Positions 1 through 12,024 of a stretch of DNA of 51,861 bases are shown one piece after another. Below the pieces are notes generated by a model that did not search any database, was not told the origin of the DNA, and worked only from the letters and a program-made list of their open reading frames with translations. The DNA comes from Reclinomonas americana ATCC 50394 (taxonomy: Eukaryota > Jakobida > Jakobea > Jakobida): positions 3,584 to 55,444 of the forward strand of contig PS015130.1 in the NCBI GenBank assembly GCA_048213135.1, written 5' to 3'. The translations under genes were made by a program, and so were the position numbers. Positions within the stretch are counted from its first letter, which is position 1. Each line of letters starts with the position of its first letter.

Positions 1-67
1 AAACAAAAGAGAATGCGTGCATTATTCGCATTATGTCGCGTGCATCTCTTTGTTTCTTGTGTGTGCA

Positions 68-100
<33 letters not shown>

Positions 101-324
101 CTGTGTGTGCATGCGTGATGATGCGGAGAGACACACACATGCATTCAGTTTTTCATCATGCGCATGCTCTCTCTCTCTCACGCTCTCGCCATTCATGTGC
201 ACGCAAGGAGAAAAGACACGCATGTGCATGTGTGTCTTTACATGCGTGAGATTTATCAGTTAGACTCTCCCTTTTTTTCTGATTATTTCCTCGACTCTCC
301 TCTCAACTTCTTCGTGCACAACAG
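1..324. other. Left edge: simple repeats and probable glutaminase intron
   Basis: This stretch holds a (TC)n run near 70-98, further CT and CA-rich sequence, and a pyrimidine-rich tail ending in an AG at 323-324. That AG is used as the 3' splice site of the first visible glutaminase exon. I see no convincing coding exon here. Reading frames rich in Leu-Ser repeats are translations of the CT repeat. The glutaminase start codon probably lies outside the window. Confidence 0.6.
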
Positions 325-1906
325 TGCGGACTGGACACGGTGACGCTGCCGCACCTCGATGCGGAGCTGCAGGCTCTGGACGGCGACAAGGATGGCCTCA
401 TTGACATGACTGCGTTGCGTTTTATATTTCTTCCCATCTCAAAGTCTCTCTCTTTTTCTCACTCTCTTTTGCTTGCAAACAGGTTCTCCAAGTTGATGGC
501 CGGTCAGGCGACGCTGCTGCAGCGCGCGCTCTCGCACAATCTGTCGGTGGAGAACTTCCCCGAGTTCTGCGAGGATGTCGTGCGCATCTTCAACCAGTGT
601 GCTTGTGCGTCGCCATGCTCGTTACTCTTTTTATCTCTCTCCTTTGCTCATCCCCCGCCGCGCAGCCATCAGCGAGGGCACGCTGCCGAACTACATCCCG
701 GCGCTCACCGAGATCGACCCCGAGCTCTTCTCGGTGGCCATCACCACGGTCGACGGGCAGATGTTCTTCCACGGCGACGAGGTCGAGTTCCCGCTGGAGG
801 CCAGCGTGCTGCCGTTTGTGTACTGCCTGGTGCGTGTGTGACTAACAACCAACAACCAGCAAGAAGAAGAAGAAGGTGTGCTGAAGAGTGAGTGCGTGCA
901 GCTGTGCGAGGACGTGGGCATTGATGTCGTGGACACACGCATCGGTCGCGAGCCGTCAGGCCAGGCCTTCAACGCGTTCGCGTTGAACGCCAACGACCTG
1001 CCGCACAACCCGCTGCTCAACACGGGCGGCATTGTGATGGCCTCCATGATCCGACCGGACAGCAAGCCGGGCGATCGCTTCTCGTTTGTGCAGTCGGCGC
1101 TCTCTCGAGTGGCCGGCAACTCGCCGATCCACTTCAACCAGCCCGTGTACCTGTCGGAGCACGCCAACTGCGACCGCAACTGTGCGCTGGCCCACTTTAT
1201 GCGCCGCGCTGGCGTGAAGGGTTTGGAGGACTCCAAGCTCGGCGACTGCGTTGATTTCTACCTGCAGGTGTGTATACGTGAGGGAGGAGTGAGGGATGAG
1301 GACTGGGTTGTGTGTGTCTTTTGTAATTCGACAGTGCTTGATCTCGCATGATTTCCCCGCACCCACACTTGCACCATTTCGCAGATGTGCGCCATGCAGT
1401 GCGACACCCCCGCCCTCTCCATCATGTCCGCCACGCTGGCCAACGGCGGCGTGTGCCCGACGACTCAGGAGCGCGTCTTCAACCCGCGCACTGTCAAGGA
1501 CACGCTGGCCATCATGTACAACTGCGGCATGTACGACTTTAGCGGCGAGTGGGCCTTCACAGTCGGTGTGCCGGCCAAGAGCGGCATTGCTGGCAGCCTG
1601 GTCGTTGCGTCTCTCCCGCACCCGCCCCACACACATGTCCTTGTCGTGGAATGGTTTTTTCATTCCGTAATTCCAGGCTGTGATCCCGAACCGCATGGGC
1701 ATTGCGATCTACTCGCCGCTCATCGACAGCCAGGGCAACAGCGTGCGCTGCACCGAGTTCTGCGTCAAGTTGGTGAAGCAGTTCAGCCTCAGCGTGTTCG
1801 ACGATCTCGGTGCGTGCTGCTGCTTCGTGTGGCTTTCTCCGATGTGTCACTCTCTCATCCTTTGCGCGCAGCCTCGATGTACAGCAGTGTGCTGCACCCG
1901 AACTGA
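325..1906 (+). CDS. Glutaminase (kidney/liver type, beta-lactamase-like fold), 5' partial
   Basis: Hydrolyses L-glutamine to glutamate and ammonia. Seven exons join in phase (325-413, 483-598, 666-829, 860-1267, 1385-1600, 1677-1809, 1872-1906), giving 386 residues with the N-terminus missing. The first exon carries an EF-hand-like loop (DGDKDGLID), as found before the catalytic domain of animal glutaminases. The catalytic domain follows, with family blocks such as REPSGQAFNAF, SATLANGGVCP, GMYDFSGEWAF and VPAKSGIAGSL, the last covering the conserved Gly-Ala-Gly-like loop. The protein stops soon after the catalytic domain (SMYSSVLHPN) and lacks the C-terminal ankyrin repeats of animal enzymes. 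The gene converges on the ankyrin gene, with 209 bp between stops. An ATTAAA about 70 nt after the stop may be the poly(A) signal. Family assignment is firm; the exon 4 start (860) is the least certain boundary. Confidence 0.93.
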
Positions 1907-2115
1907 GCTCGGTGCTCGGTTGTATGGCGACGGTCGGTGTGTGTGTGGTGGTTTGTCTTTTCATCGTGGACAGCGTGCATTAAAAATCAAAAAGTACACG
2001 AAAATCGTCTCCTCCCTCCGCGTCACACTTCACTTACAGGTATAACAGTTGTGTATTTAAAATGATTATTATCCTCCTCCCTTGTGGCCTCTCTCTCTCT
2101 CTCTCACTCCTCATT

Positions 2116-5100
2116 CTATTTGGCGACACTTGCCAGCCGCGTCGCCCGCGGATTCGGACGAGCGTGGCCAGCGAGCGGCTTGCTGGGCGGACTCGGCATG
2201 GGTGACGTGGTTACAGATCGGCGAGCTGCAGCTGGCGACTGCGGCGCCGACGATGTCGCACTGCTTCGTGCCGACGACAGTGGCGTCATGCGCCGTGGCG
2301 ACGGCGGTGGAATTGAGAGGCGAGGGATGGTGACCGACGACGAGCGTGTTGGCACCGGTGGCAATTGCACACCCATGGGCTCGCCGTCGATTGGCTTGGC
2401 CACCACCGGCCCTTGCGCCAGCAGCACTGTCCCTGCGCCTCGCGTGTCATCGTCATCACTGGTGTTGGTGGTCGTGGTGACCGAGCTGGCACTGGCGCGC
2501 GGAGTGCCCGGCGCCATGGGTGGCAAGCGCGCACTGCCGCCCACTCGCGCCGACGAATGCCGTGGACGTGCGGAGGTGGCGGCCGTCGCTGGCGCACTGC
2601 CTCCTCCAGTTCGTGCACTCTGCGACGACAAATGTCCGCGTCGGCCTGCGGACGTAGACCGTGTGGCGTCGACTTGGGGACTGATCAGTGTCTTGGTGCC
2701 GTCAATCTGCTGCCTGACCAGCGTCGACTTGATGCGATACCGCCGGTGCACTGAACAAAACAAGAAAGGTCGGTCAGCCACCACCACCACCACACGCAAT
2801 TCTTGTTGTCTCTTCCCGCACACCTTTGTTGCGCACGAGCTCCACCGCAGACACGAGATCAAACGTGGAGGTGGGTCGCGCCACATCGTGCGGATCAGAC
2901 TTGGTGCTCGTGAAATCGGGGTCGAAACGGAAGACGGCCACATTCGGCTCCACGACTGGCTTGCGCGGCATGTACTCTGGCGGCGACGTGAACACTGGAC
3001 CACCGTATGCCTTCTCCACATCGCTACCGCGTGGAACGCCGGCGGGTGCCGACGACAACTTCTTCCGGCGTCGGTGCAGTCGACGAGGTGACACGGGCTT
3101 CAGCGCATCGTTTGCGCCACGCGTCGGCAGCGACATGGACATGAGATTGTGCTTGATCTCCGCCAGCTGGCGCGAGGCAAGTTCCAACTCACGGATGCGC
3201 TGCTGCTGCACGGCCGGTGAGTGCAACGCACACTGGTACAGGCTGTTCAAGTGACCCAAGAACGCGGGACTGCGCAAGCATCGGTGTGAGTCAAAGCATT
3301 AATATTGAACAGTAGACACACGGTGTAGTTGTGCGTGCGCACGCAACTCCAGCATCACTTGCGTGGGGAATCTTTCGCCTTGCTTCAGAGGACCCCACGC
3401 CAGCAGACGCCGCCCACGACGCAGATTGCGCGGCGAGGAGGCCACTGTAGGCGACAGCGCAGATCGGATATTACTGGCCGCCGCCGTCCACCGCGACAGC
3501 ACCTCGTGCGCCATTCCCGTCTCCTCGGCCGTCTGCAGGTCATGCAACCACAACACGACAGTCAGGGAAACACACACAGAAAGAGTGAGGGAGACGGTGG
3601 CAAACACGCACATCGAGTCTGGTCAGTGCGAGCACATTGACGGCAGTCTCTTGCAACTGGCGCTCGAGCTCCTCGTCCGCGGCACTTGGCACATTCGCTT
3701 CGGAAGACTGCGGGCGGAAGTGCGAGGCGTGATCATCGTTCTCGCTCAGCGCGTTGCCATCCGCGCCCACCACACTGCCAGCATGCGGATTCTCCAGCGG
3801 CGGCGACTGCAACAGCAGCGGTCGATGGGCGAGGAGGCGTTTGGCGCCAGCAATGGCCTCCTCTTCCGAGGTGACGGGCGAGCCCTTCTGCCACGAGCCT
3901 CGTCTCTTATTGGCCGAGTGAGAACGGCTGTTGGACGTTGATTGCGGCTGAACAATCGCGCCGTCGCCATCCGCCTCATGGGCGTCACTGCTGTCGCCAA
4001 ACACTTCCGCACTCCCGGCCTCTCCCTCCACCTTGGCCTCCTCCCGCTCCTGCAGCGCATCGCGCAACAGTTGCTGATCCTCCTCATCACCACTTTCAGC
4101 GTCATCACGGATCAGCGGCGGCTGTGGCGACTCCTCGCCGTCCACACTCGCCGCGGCGCCGACTGCCGATTCGGGTCTCTCCACCGTCGGCTGCTGCGAT
4201 TCACCATCCTCGTCCTCCTCCTCCTCCTCGAACTGATCCTCCCCGTCTTCGTAACCGCCATCAGCTCCAGCGTCGTCGTCGCCGGCGAGTCTGTCGCGGT
4301 CACCGACACCACCGTTGACGTGCTCCGTGTGCAGCTCGTCATGCTCGTCAGGGCCACCGCTGTTGTGCTCCTGCTCCTCCTGCCCCTCCTCCTCTTCCTC
4401 CTCAAAATCGTCATCATGATCATCATCCTCATCTTCCTCGAAATCGTCATCGTCCCACTGATCGTCTTCTCGTCGACCCAGCGCAGTTCCACATCGCGGC
4501 GTCGACGGGCGGCCTTGGTAATCATCGTCGTCGCCCTTCTGTGGCCCACCAGCATCGCCACCACCACCGCCAACACCGTTGCCATCGTCGTCGTCGTCTT
4601 CGAACTCGTCGTCATCATAGTGACGCTCGCGTTCAAGCAGAGCCAGCTCTGCCGGGCCCCGCGTCTCCGCCAACGCCGGCCGAATGGCCGGCAGAGGAGG
4701 TCGCTCTCCACGCGGCGAGTACTTGGCCAGCACACGCTGCAGCGCAGCCGCAGTATTCGGTCGCGGTGGCGCCAACTCTGTCGGCACAGAAGACGGCTCG
4801 GCGTTGGCCTTGACCGGGCCCTTGGCGGAGTGCGTTCGACGCCTTCGCTTTCTCACACCAGACGTCGCCGATGATGCACGGGCCGAGTCCGGCACCGGCA
4901 CCGACTTGACGTGTGGCCTCCACAGCGGCACCCACTGGATCTCGAACTTCTTCTGATCCACATGTGGACGGAAGCGTGGCGATGTGATTGGACTGCGCGA
5001 CCGACTGTTCGGCGATCGACTCTGCCGAGTGCGGCCAGTGCCGACACCTGCCGCGGTGTTCGCGTTGAGCCGCGGTGTGGCAGCCTCCGACCGAGAGCCA

Positions 5101-8100
5101 CGCGTGTTGGGCGAGCGAGATGAGCGCGATCGCGGTCGACCTACACCGTCACGTGGAGACAATGCACCAGTCTCCGCACGTCCACGCCGACGAGGGGTGG
5201 TCGACGCCGAACGCGATAACCGACTGCCACTCCTCTTTCCGTCGACACCACCTCCCAGCGACGCCACCGCAGAGAAGCTGAGATCGGCGGCGGTCTCCCG
5301 ACCTTCACCGTCGACGCCATCCAATCCTTCGTGCAGCTCCGGCTGTGGCGATCGGGTCGGTCTGCTGTGGAGGTGCTGCTTGCGGATGCGCTCCATTGCA
5401 CGGTACAGTTCTTGTCGCTGGCGCTCAGCCGCCATCTGTGAGCACACTTATCAGTCAACATCCAGCACATTTTTGCATGCCAAGTGACAAGTCAGGAAAC
5501 GACACAATACCTTCATCTCGAACTCGATGTCGCGCAGTTTGTGATTCAACACATCACCGCGCCGCTGTCGAAACGGACTGCCGTTTCCCAGACCAGCGGC
5601 CTGCACAAGGTCTCGCTCGCGCTGCAGTTCCGCTCGAGTCATGCGCGGCAGCATGCGTGCCTGCACCATGATGAGACAGTGAGATGGCGAGCCATACAAC
5701 ACAATTACATGCACAAAAGACGCACCACAGAATCCTCCACAGGTGATCTCGAGGAGAAACGAAGGGCTTGTGGTGCCTGTGCAGGTGTTGCTGGATCCGG
5801 CGACGTCACTTGTGGAAGCCGAGCGCTGAGGAAGTACACAACGCAATGAGGAAAGCAGACACAAAGTGACAGACGGCAGCAACAGTGGACGCAACACGTC
5901 TATTTGTCGGTTGCGACTGAGCAACGTCACATTCAGTCGAACAGTGGGAGTCGACACCGCCTCTGACGAAGGAGTCGAGACGTGCGCTGGCTCGAACGCT
6001 GCCAAACAGACGCCCCTTTCGTGAGCCCAACACCCACTGCTCACACTAACGGAACAAATGACACGCAACTTGCGGTCTTATTGTGTGTGGTCGCCGACGA
6101 TAGCGGTTCTGGCCGTCCTCGATTCAGCGCCGATGGTGGTTGTGATAATCTCTCCCTCGCGGACGGAAGCTGGTCATCACGCAGGGGTTCTGCGACACAC
6201 ACAGTGCACTCAGCTTCCAGTCTCCGCATGGTCAACCTCACAACACGAACCGTCCATGATTGTGTCAATCGCCGACTGCAACTGCTGCTTCTCCATCTCC
6301 GCCACGTCATCCACTGCAATGTCGGCAACAGGCGGGGCTGCAGGCACAAATGAGCACTTCAAAAGCTGCGGCATTACAGTCTGAGTGGAGCACGTCGGGC
6401 AAACCATGAGTGCCACCGCCCTCTGCCAGATGCTCCATCCAGTCAACTCTATTCTGCAGGCGCGCGTGATTGCCGGTAGTGGCCGAAAGCCACGAAGCCG
6501 AGTGCGTCGACTCTGGCACGTGTTCCGCGGGCGGTATTCTGTCGTGGCCTTTCGCCGAGCCCTGTCTCCTTGCTCTCCGACTGCCGTCGGCCGACTGTGT
6601 CAACACTTCACGCACAAAGCTCTCCGTCGACTCATTCGAAGCCTCGGCAGCGAGTTCCTTGCGCGCCGTCTCGATTACTTCTTCCGACATGGTGGTGGCG
6701 AGAGCAGTGGCCGGTGTCACCAACGGCGCAGGCATCGGCTCACTCGCCGCCTCGTCAGCGAGCTCCTGTCGCGCCGCTTGCATCGCCTCCTCCGACATGG
6801 TGGTGGCCAAGGCAGTGGCCGGCGTTACCAACGGTGCGGGCATGGGTTCGCTCGCCGCCTCGTCGGCAAGCTCCTGTCGCGCTGCCTTCATTGCCTCCTC
6901 CGACATGGTGGTGGCGAGAGCAGTGGCGGGTGTCACCAATGGTGCGGGCATCGGCTCACTCGCCGCCTCATCGGCAAGTTCCTGCCGCGCCGCCTTCATC
7001 GCCTCCTCCGACATGGTGGTGGCCAAGGCAGTGGCCGGCGTTACAAGTGGTGCGGGTATGGGCTCACTTGCCGCCTCGTCGGCAAGCTCCTGTCGCGCCG
7101 CCTTCATCGCCTCCTCCGACATGGTGGTGGCGAGAGCAGTGGCGGGTGTCACCAACGGCGCAGGCATCGGCTCCCTCGCCGCCTCGTCGGCAAGCTCCTG
7201 TCGTGCCACTCTCATTGCCTCCTCCGACATGGTGGTGGCCAAGGCAGTGACGGGTGTCACCAGCGGTGCTGGTATGGGCTCACTTGCCGCCTCGTCGGCA
7301 AGCTCCTGTCGCGCCGCCTTCATCGCCTCCTCCGACATGGTGGTGGCCAGGGCAGTGGCGGGTGTCACCAACGGTGCTGGTATGGGCTCACTTGCCGCCT
7401 CGTCGGCAAGCTCCTGTCGCGCCGCCTTCATCGCCTCCTCCGACATGGTGGTGGCGAGAGCAGTGGCGGGTGTCACCAGCGGTGCGGGCATCGGCTCACT
7501 CGCCGCCTCGTCGGCAAGCTCCTGCCGCGCCGTCCTCATTGCCTCCTCTGATATGGTGGTGGCCAGGGCGGTTGTCGGGGTCACCAGCGGCTCATCTGCT
7601 GCCTGTGCCTCGTCTTCGTCTGCCAACTGCTGGCGAGCCGCTTGAATAGCCCCTTCTGAAAGTGTCGTGGCAAGGGCGGTGGTAGGCGAAACCATGGCTG
7701 CATCCTCACCAGTCGCCTCCCCTCGCACAGTCTCCAGCGTGCCGTCTGCGGCCACTGGCTCATCGTCAGCATCCACAGCAATGTGGCGCACGGCATTGGT
7801 CACCACCGATCTGGCGACCTCGCCTGCCAGATCCTCGCAATGATCGATATGCGACGCTTCCGCGTCGGGCGGTGAAGCAGCGCGCAACGCTGCGTCAACC
7901 ACACGCAGTGCGACGTCGTCAGCTTCGGTCTTTGGCGACGACACTTGCCGATCGTGACGGACGCTGCTGCCATCAGTCGACAACCGTTCCTTTCCCTCCT
8001 CGTCCTCTTCCTCTCCCTCAGCCGCCTCGATTGCAGCCGCTGCAGCCGCTGCCGATGCTGACGCGTCTGGATCTTCTGAACCGGCAAACTGCACGCGTCG

Positions 8101-9584
8101 TCGCGACCGTTTTCCCTTGTGTCCACTCGTTGGCGACACAGAGGTGGGGATGGGCGACGCAGATGCACGACCGTCGCCTGATGGAGGAGAGAGCGCACGC
8201 GTAACAGCGTCGTGCATGGCTCGCACCACCGTATCATGAGCGACTTCGGGTGACATGACTGCCACCGCAGTCATGGCGCGCCATGCCACTCGACGCACCA
8301 GGGCCGATGCCGTCTCCGCCAGCACGGCTTCACTGGCGGCCTCCTGCTCCGCCAGCTGCAAAGCCCCCTGATACAGCATGCCAATCAAGTCGGTGAACCC
8401 AGCTCCACTCCCACTGTCGTTCAGTGAGCCCCCGCCGGAGGCAGCGGCAGCAGCAATGGACGCGTCCATCTCCTCTTGATTGTCTGCGATCAGTTCGACG
8501 CTGTTTCTCCGTGACTCGGTGACCATTTCTGCAAAGCAGTAAGCGATCCTGGAAGTAATTCGTGTGACACGCCATGCACACTCACCAGCCACATCGCACG
8601 GGGTGCAACCGTCCACGGTCTGGTGGAGAGGATTGGCACCGTATGCGAGCAGCACACGCACAACATCGTCGTTCCCTGTGTACACGGATGAGGCACTTAC
8701 TCACGCGCACACACCGAGACACACAGACACACCTTCGCGTGTGGCCAAAAACAGCGGGGTGATGCCGAGTGCCGTGGCCTCGTCAATGTTCAACCCGTGA
8801 TCGCGATAGTAGATGGCCAGGTACTCCACCACTGCCGCGTGCCCATTCTGTGCGGCCACCAGCAGCGGCGAGGCTTCGGGCTCCCCTGACGGATTGAGCA
8901 GCGCACCGGCAGCCAATAGGTACTGCACAATCTCCAGATGGCCCTGCTGCACCGCCACATACAACGCCGTGGCCGTCGATGTGCCCGGTGTGTCACCCTC
9001 GCCTGTGGCAATCTGTGCATCCACAAAAGCAGCCAGACGATTGGGGTATCGCTCTCGCACATGTTTCAGCAGCACGGGGACCACATCGGCAGAGCCTGCA
9101 GGCACAAAAGAGTGAGGGAACAGGAGAAGGAGAGGAAACGTGGGCGCAGAGAGAGAGAGAGAGAGCAAACCATTCTGCGCGGCCGCAAAGAGAACCGTGG
9201 CGCCACCACGCGCCTCGGCAAACACATTCGCGCCGGCCTCCAACAAAATCGAGGTGACATCCACAAAGTTGCCGACGGCCGCAAAGAAGAGCGGAGTGAG
9301 ACCATCGTCGTCGGCCTCGTCAATCGACACCTGGTCCTTGCTGCATTTCAGCAGCACCTGCACGTGCTCCGTGAGGCCGGCAAACGCCACAAACATGAGC
9401 GGCGTACGACCGTGTCGCCCGCGCAGTGACGGGTCCAGCGATCCATCGTGCAAGCCCGCACGCAGTGTGTCGGGTGAGCAGCCACGCAGATCGCGAATGT
9501 CGGCTGATGAGCGGTCCGACACGCTGCTCCCTGCTCGCTGTTGCAGCAGCTGTTGTTGTTGCGCTGCGGCTGCTGCGGCGGCTG
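2116..9584 (-). CDS. Giant ankyrin-repeat protein with tandem 36-residue repeats and acidic middle, 5' partial
   Basis: Thirteen exons read leftward and join in phase: 9171-9584, 8733-9095, 8586-8675, 6417-8528, about 6252-6338, 6070-6189, 5958-6036, 5726-5825, 5511-5660, 3612-5435, 3318-3532, 2824-3269, 2116-2750 (about 2,210 codons). The N-terminal part has an Ala/Gln run and then five or more ankyrin repeats (GRHGRTPLMFVAFAGLTEHV, DDDGLTPLFFAAVGNFVDV, ASPLLVAAQNGHAAVVEYL). Next come ten tandem 36-residue repeats, a charged helical stretch (MTRAELQRERDLVQ; AAERQRQELYRAMERIRKQ), a long Asp/Glu-rich region, a helical segment (ELELASRQLAEIKHNLM) and a Ser/Pro-rich tail. No enzymatic domain is visible, so a scaffold role is only a guess. 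The start lies upstream, beyond the CA microsatellite and gap. It could instead be two genes split near 5.9 kb, but no ATG is available there and the phases match across the join. Confidence 0.68.
6604..7683 (-). repeat. Ten tandem 108-bp coding repeats (36 residues each)
   Basis: In-frame tandem repeat inside the large ankyrin gene. The unit core reads ATALATTMSEEAMKAARQEL followed by an acidic/Pro stretch ending in PLVTP. Eight central copies are nearly identical; the first (Gln-rich, LADEDEAQ) and last (EVIETARKEL) are divergent. Adjacent copies differ at only a few codons (Met/Ile before PAP; Lys/Arg/Gln after EAM), which suggests recent unequal exchange or gene conversion. Each unit has a predicted amphipathic helix followed by a Pro-containing linker. 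Confidence 0.9.
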
Positions 9585-9677
9585 CTGAGTGAGAAAGAGA
9601 GAGAGAGAAAGAGACAGTGAGAGTGCGTGAGAGAGACAGAACGACGACTGTTCTTTCGTCAGCGTCTTTCTCTCTCT

Positions 9678-9797
<120 letters not shown>

Positions 9798-9862
9798 GTT
9801 TTGAGAGTCCTCTCCCTGTCTCCCTCTCATTAACCGTCTCTCTCTCCTTCTTGTTCCCCCAG

Positions 9863-10627
9863 CAAATCAAGTCGTTTGTGGTCGACGGCGTGCAGTACGT
9901 CAACGACGCCTACAACAAGAACAAGTCGATTCTGATTGAGGGCGCCAACGCCACCATGCTGGACATTGACTTTGGCACGTACCCCTACGTCACCTCCTCC
10001 AACCCGTCCATGGGCGGCGCTGTCACCGGCACTGGTCTGGCCCCGTCGACCATTGGCTGCACGATTGGCGTGATGAAGGCGTACACCACCCGTGTGGGTC
10101 ACGGCCCGTTCCCGACCGAGTTGGTGGATGCGGTGGGCGAGACGCTGCGCAAGATTGGCCACGAGTTCGGCACCACCACTGGCCGCCCGCGTCGCTGCGG
10201 CTGGGCCGACGTGCCGATGATGCGCTACGTGCAGCAGATCAACCGCTTCGACTACGTCAACCTCACAAAGCTCGACGTGCTGTCGACTCTCGACGAGATC
10301 AAGGTGGCCACGGCCTACGTGCTCCCCGACGGCAGCAAGCTGGCTCCGGGTGCCTACCCGGCCGTGCTCGAGGACCTCGCCAAGGTCAAGGTCGAGTACG
10401 TGACCGTGCCGGGCTGGAAGAGCGACATTAGCAAGGCCCGCAACATGAAGGATCTGCCGCAGCAGTTGCGTCTGCGTCCGTTGCTGAGTGCAGGTGGGGA
10501 GATGTGATCTGATCTTCCGTGTCGCAGAGCGCGCAAGTACATTGAGCTGCTGGAGGACTCTGTCGGCGTGCCGTTCCGCTGGATTGGTGTCGGCCCCGAC
10601 CGTGTCGACATGATTGTGCGCGCTTGA
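9863..10627 (+). CDS. Adenylosuccinate synthetase, C-terminal half
   Basis: Purine synthesis enzyme (IMP + Asp + GTP to adenylosuccinate). Exon 9863-10464 and exon 10528-10627 join in phase (234 codons with stop). The first exon opens at QIKSFVVDGVQYVNDAY and contains the family blocks LIEGANATMLDIDFGTYPYV, AYTTRVGHGPFPTEL and GRPRRCGWADVPMMRY. The second exon supplies the conserved tail (RKYIELLEDSVGVPFRW...GVGPDR). This is roughly the second half of the usual 430-450 residue enzyme. The first half is missing from this strand: upstream lie only a splice acceptor, pyrimidine-rich intron and a gap. The matching N-terminal exons are on the opposite strand at 11781-12024. The contig 9798-11157 is therefore probably inverted. 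Confidence 0.95.
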
Positions 10628-10887
10628 AGCCATACCAAGCTGCATCTGCACTCACACTCACTCACTCCCACGCACGACCTCTCGACAAACAACCGAGAAG
10701 CACCATTTGCTCGTGCGCAGTGAGTAGTGAACCGCGTGGTGGCTAATAAACAAAAAACAGAACCCACTCGCACACTCAGACAGCGTCCACATGATCGCTC
10801 TCCCGATGCTGCTGCTGCTGCTGCTGCTGCTGCAACTCAACGCCGTCCTCGGGAGGTCCATGACTTCGCACTTGTCCCTCCGGCATG
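10628..10887. other. 3' flank of adenylosuccinate synthetase exons
   Basis: Stop-proximal sequence with CACTCA-type simple repeats, an AATAAA at about 10745 suitable as a poly(A) signal, and a (CTG)n run near 10806-10832. A glutamine-run reading on the minus strand across the CTG repeat is out of phase with the only plausible upstream exons, so I do not annotate it as coding. Confidence 0.5.
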
Positions 10888-11111
10888 TCACAGCAGCTGG
10901 AGATCGCGCGAGTGAGCAACTGGAGAATAGGCAGACAGACAGACAGGGGGTGAGTCAAACCAGCAATCAGTGCACTCGGGATCGCAACAACAGCAGCAGT
11001 GCTCACGAAACCAAATGCAACAAGCTGCGAGAGAGTGAGATCACTGTGCTTTTCACTGCTTCTCTGTGCGTAGTGCCAACAAGTACCTGGTGGAAAGCAA
11101 CAACACATGCC
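10888..11111 (-). CDS. Putative C-terminal exons of a small membrane protein
   Basis: Weakly supported. Three minus-strand exons can be joined in phase. A 25-nt exon (11087-11111, ACVVAFHQ) joins an exon near 10960-11020 coding a hydrophobic stretch (LVAFGFVSTAAVVAIPSALI), and a last exon ends VAHSRDLQLL before a TGA at 10888-10890. The middle exon is bounded by a CTCTCTCGCAG acceptor and a GGTTTGACTC donor. The segment looks like a terminal transmembrane helix with a short tail. The 5' part would lie beyond 11157, in a gap or across the misoriented contig junction. No family recognised. Confidence 0.25.
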
Positions 11112-11157
11112 CTGCAGACAATATGAATGAGCAAACAAAATAACAGAGAGATAGAGA

Positions 11158-11731
11158 NNNNNNNNNNNNNNNNNNNNNNNNNNNNNNNNNNNNNNNNNNN
11201 NNNNNNNNNNNNNNNNNNNNNNNNNNNNNNNNNNNNNNNNNNNNNNNNNNNNNNNNNNNNNNNNNNNNNNNNNNNNNNNNNNNNNNNNNNNNNNNNNNNN
11301 NNNNNNNNNNNNNNNNNNNNNNNNNNNNNNNNNNNNNNNNNNNNNNNNNNNNNNNNNNNNNNNNNNNNNNNNNNNNNNNNNNNNNNNNNNNNNNNNNNNN
11401 NNNNNNNNNNNNNNNNNNNNNNNNNNNNNNNNNNNNNNNNNNNNNNNNNNNNNNNNNNNNNNNNNNNNNNNNNNNNNNNNNNNNNNNNNNNNNNNNNNNN
11501 NNNNNNNNNNNNNNNNNNNNNNNNNNNNNNNNNNNNNNNNNNNNNNNNNNNNNNNNNNNNNNNNNNNNNNNNNNNNNNNNNNNNNNNNNNNNNNNNNNNN
11601 NNNNNNNNNNNNNNNNNNNNNNNNNNNNNNNNNNNNNNNNNNNNNNNNNNNNNNNNNNNNNNNNNNNNNNNNNNNNNNNNNNNNNNNNNNNNNNNNNNNN
11701 NNNNNNNNNNNNNNNNNNNNNNNNNNNNNNN
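11158..11731. other. Assembly gap of 574 N
   Basis: Run of N. Its size roughly fits the missing middle of adenylosuccinate synthetase: about 160-190 residues, or roughly 480-570 nt of coding sequence, plus any introns, if the enclosed contig is turned around. Confidence 0.99.
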
Positions 11732-11780
11732 CGGGTTTTGTTGCATAAATATAGATTGATTGACGAATGCACACACTCAC

Positions 11781-12024
11781 CTGCATTGGCGCCTCCGCCG
11801 CAGCGCGCGGTAATGTCAAAGTCCTTGGCAATAAGGTCCACCAACTTGCCCTTGCCCTCGTCACCCCAGTTGGCGCCCATCACGCACGTGACTTGCGCGG
11901 GAAAACTGCGCGAGGCAAAGAGGCGACGCGAGGCTGTGCATGCGTTCAGTGAGACACACTCAATGAGAGAGTGAGAGAGAGAGAGCAAGAGTGATGAGAA
12001 ACCTGTGGTGCACGCTTGCATCAT
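11781..12024 (-). CDS. Adenylosuccinate synthetase, N-terminal exons
   Basis: Exon 1 (12003-12024, MMQACTT) and exon 2 (11781-11933) join in phase. The second contains the signature GTP-binding segment [18 protein letters not shown], then [10 protein letters not shown] at a GTGAGT donor just before the 574-N gap. The leader ([20 protein letters not shown]) is rich in Arg, Ser and Ala and lacks acids, like a mitochondrial or plastid presequence; that is an inference, since most family members are cytosolic. The rest of the protein is on the + strand at 9863-10627, which I attribute to a misoriented contig. The start is 127 bp from the divergent proline-rich gene. Confidence 0.88.

Noticed and set aside
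2084-3091. 335-codon + strand ORF
   Set aside because: Antisense of the Ser/Pro-rich C-terminal exons; it runs across an intron of the minus gene and shows no domain.
3938-4874. Long + strand ORFs (Val/Ile/Leu-rich) opposite the ankyrin gene
   Set aside because: Antisense shadow of Asp/Glu-rich codons (GAT/GAC/GAG read as ATC/GTC/CTC).
9863-12024. Two independent adenylosuccinate synthetase genes on opposite strands
   Set aside because: Each half lacks exactly what the other has, and the gaps bound a contig whose reversal restores one gene.
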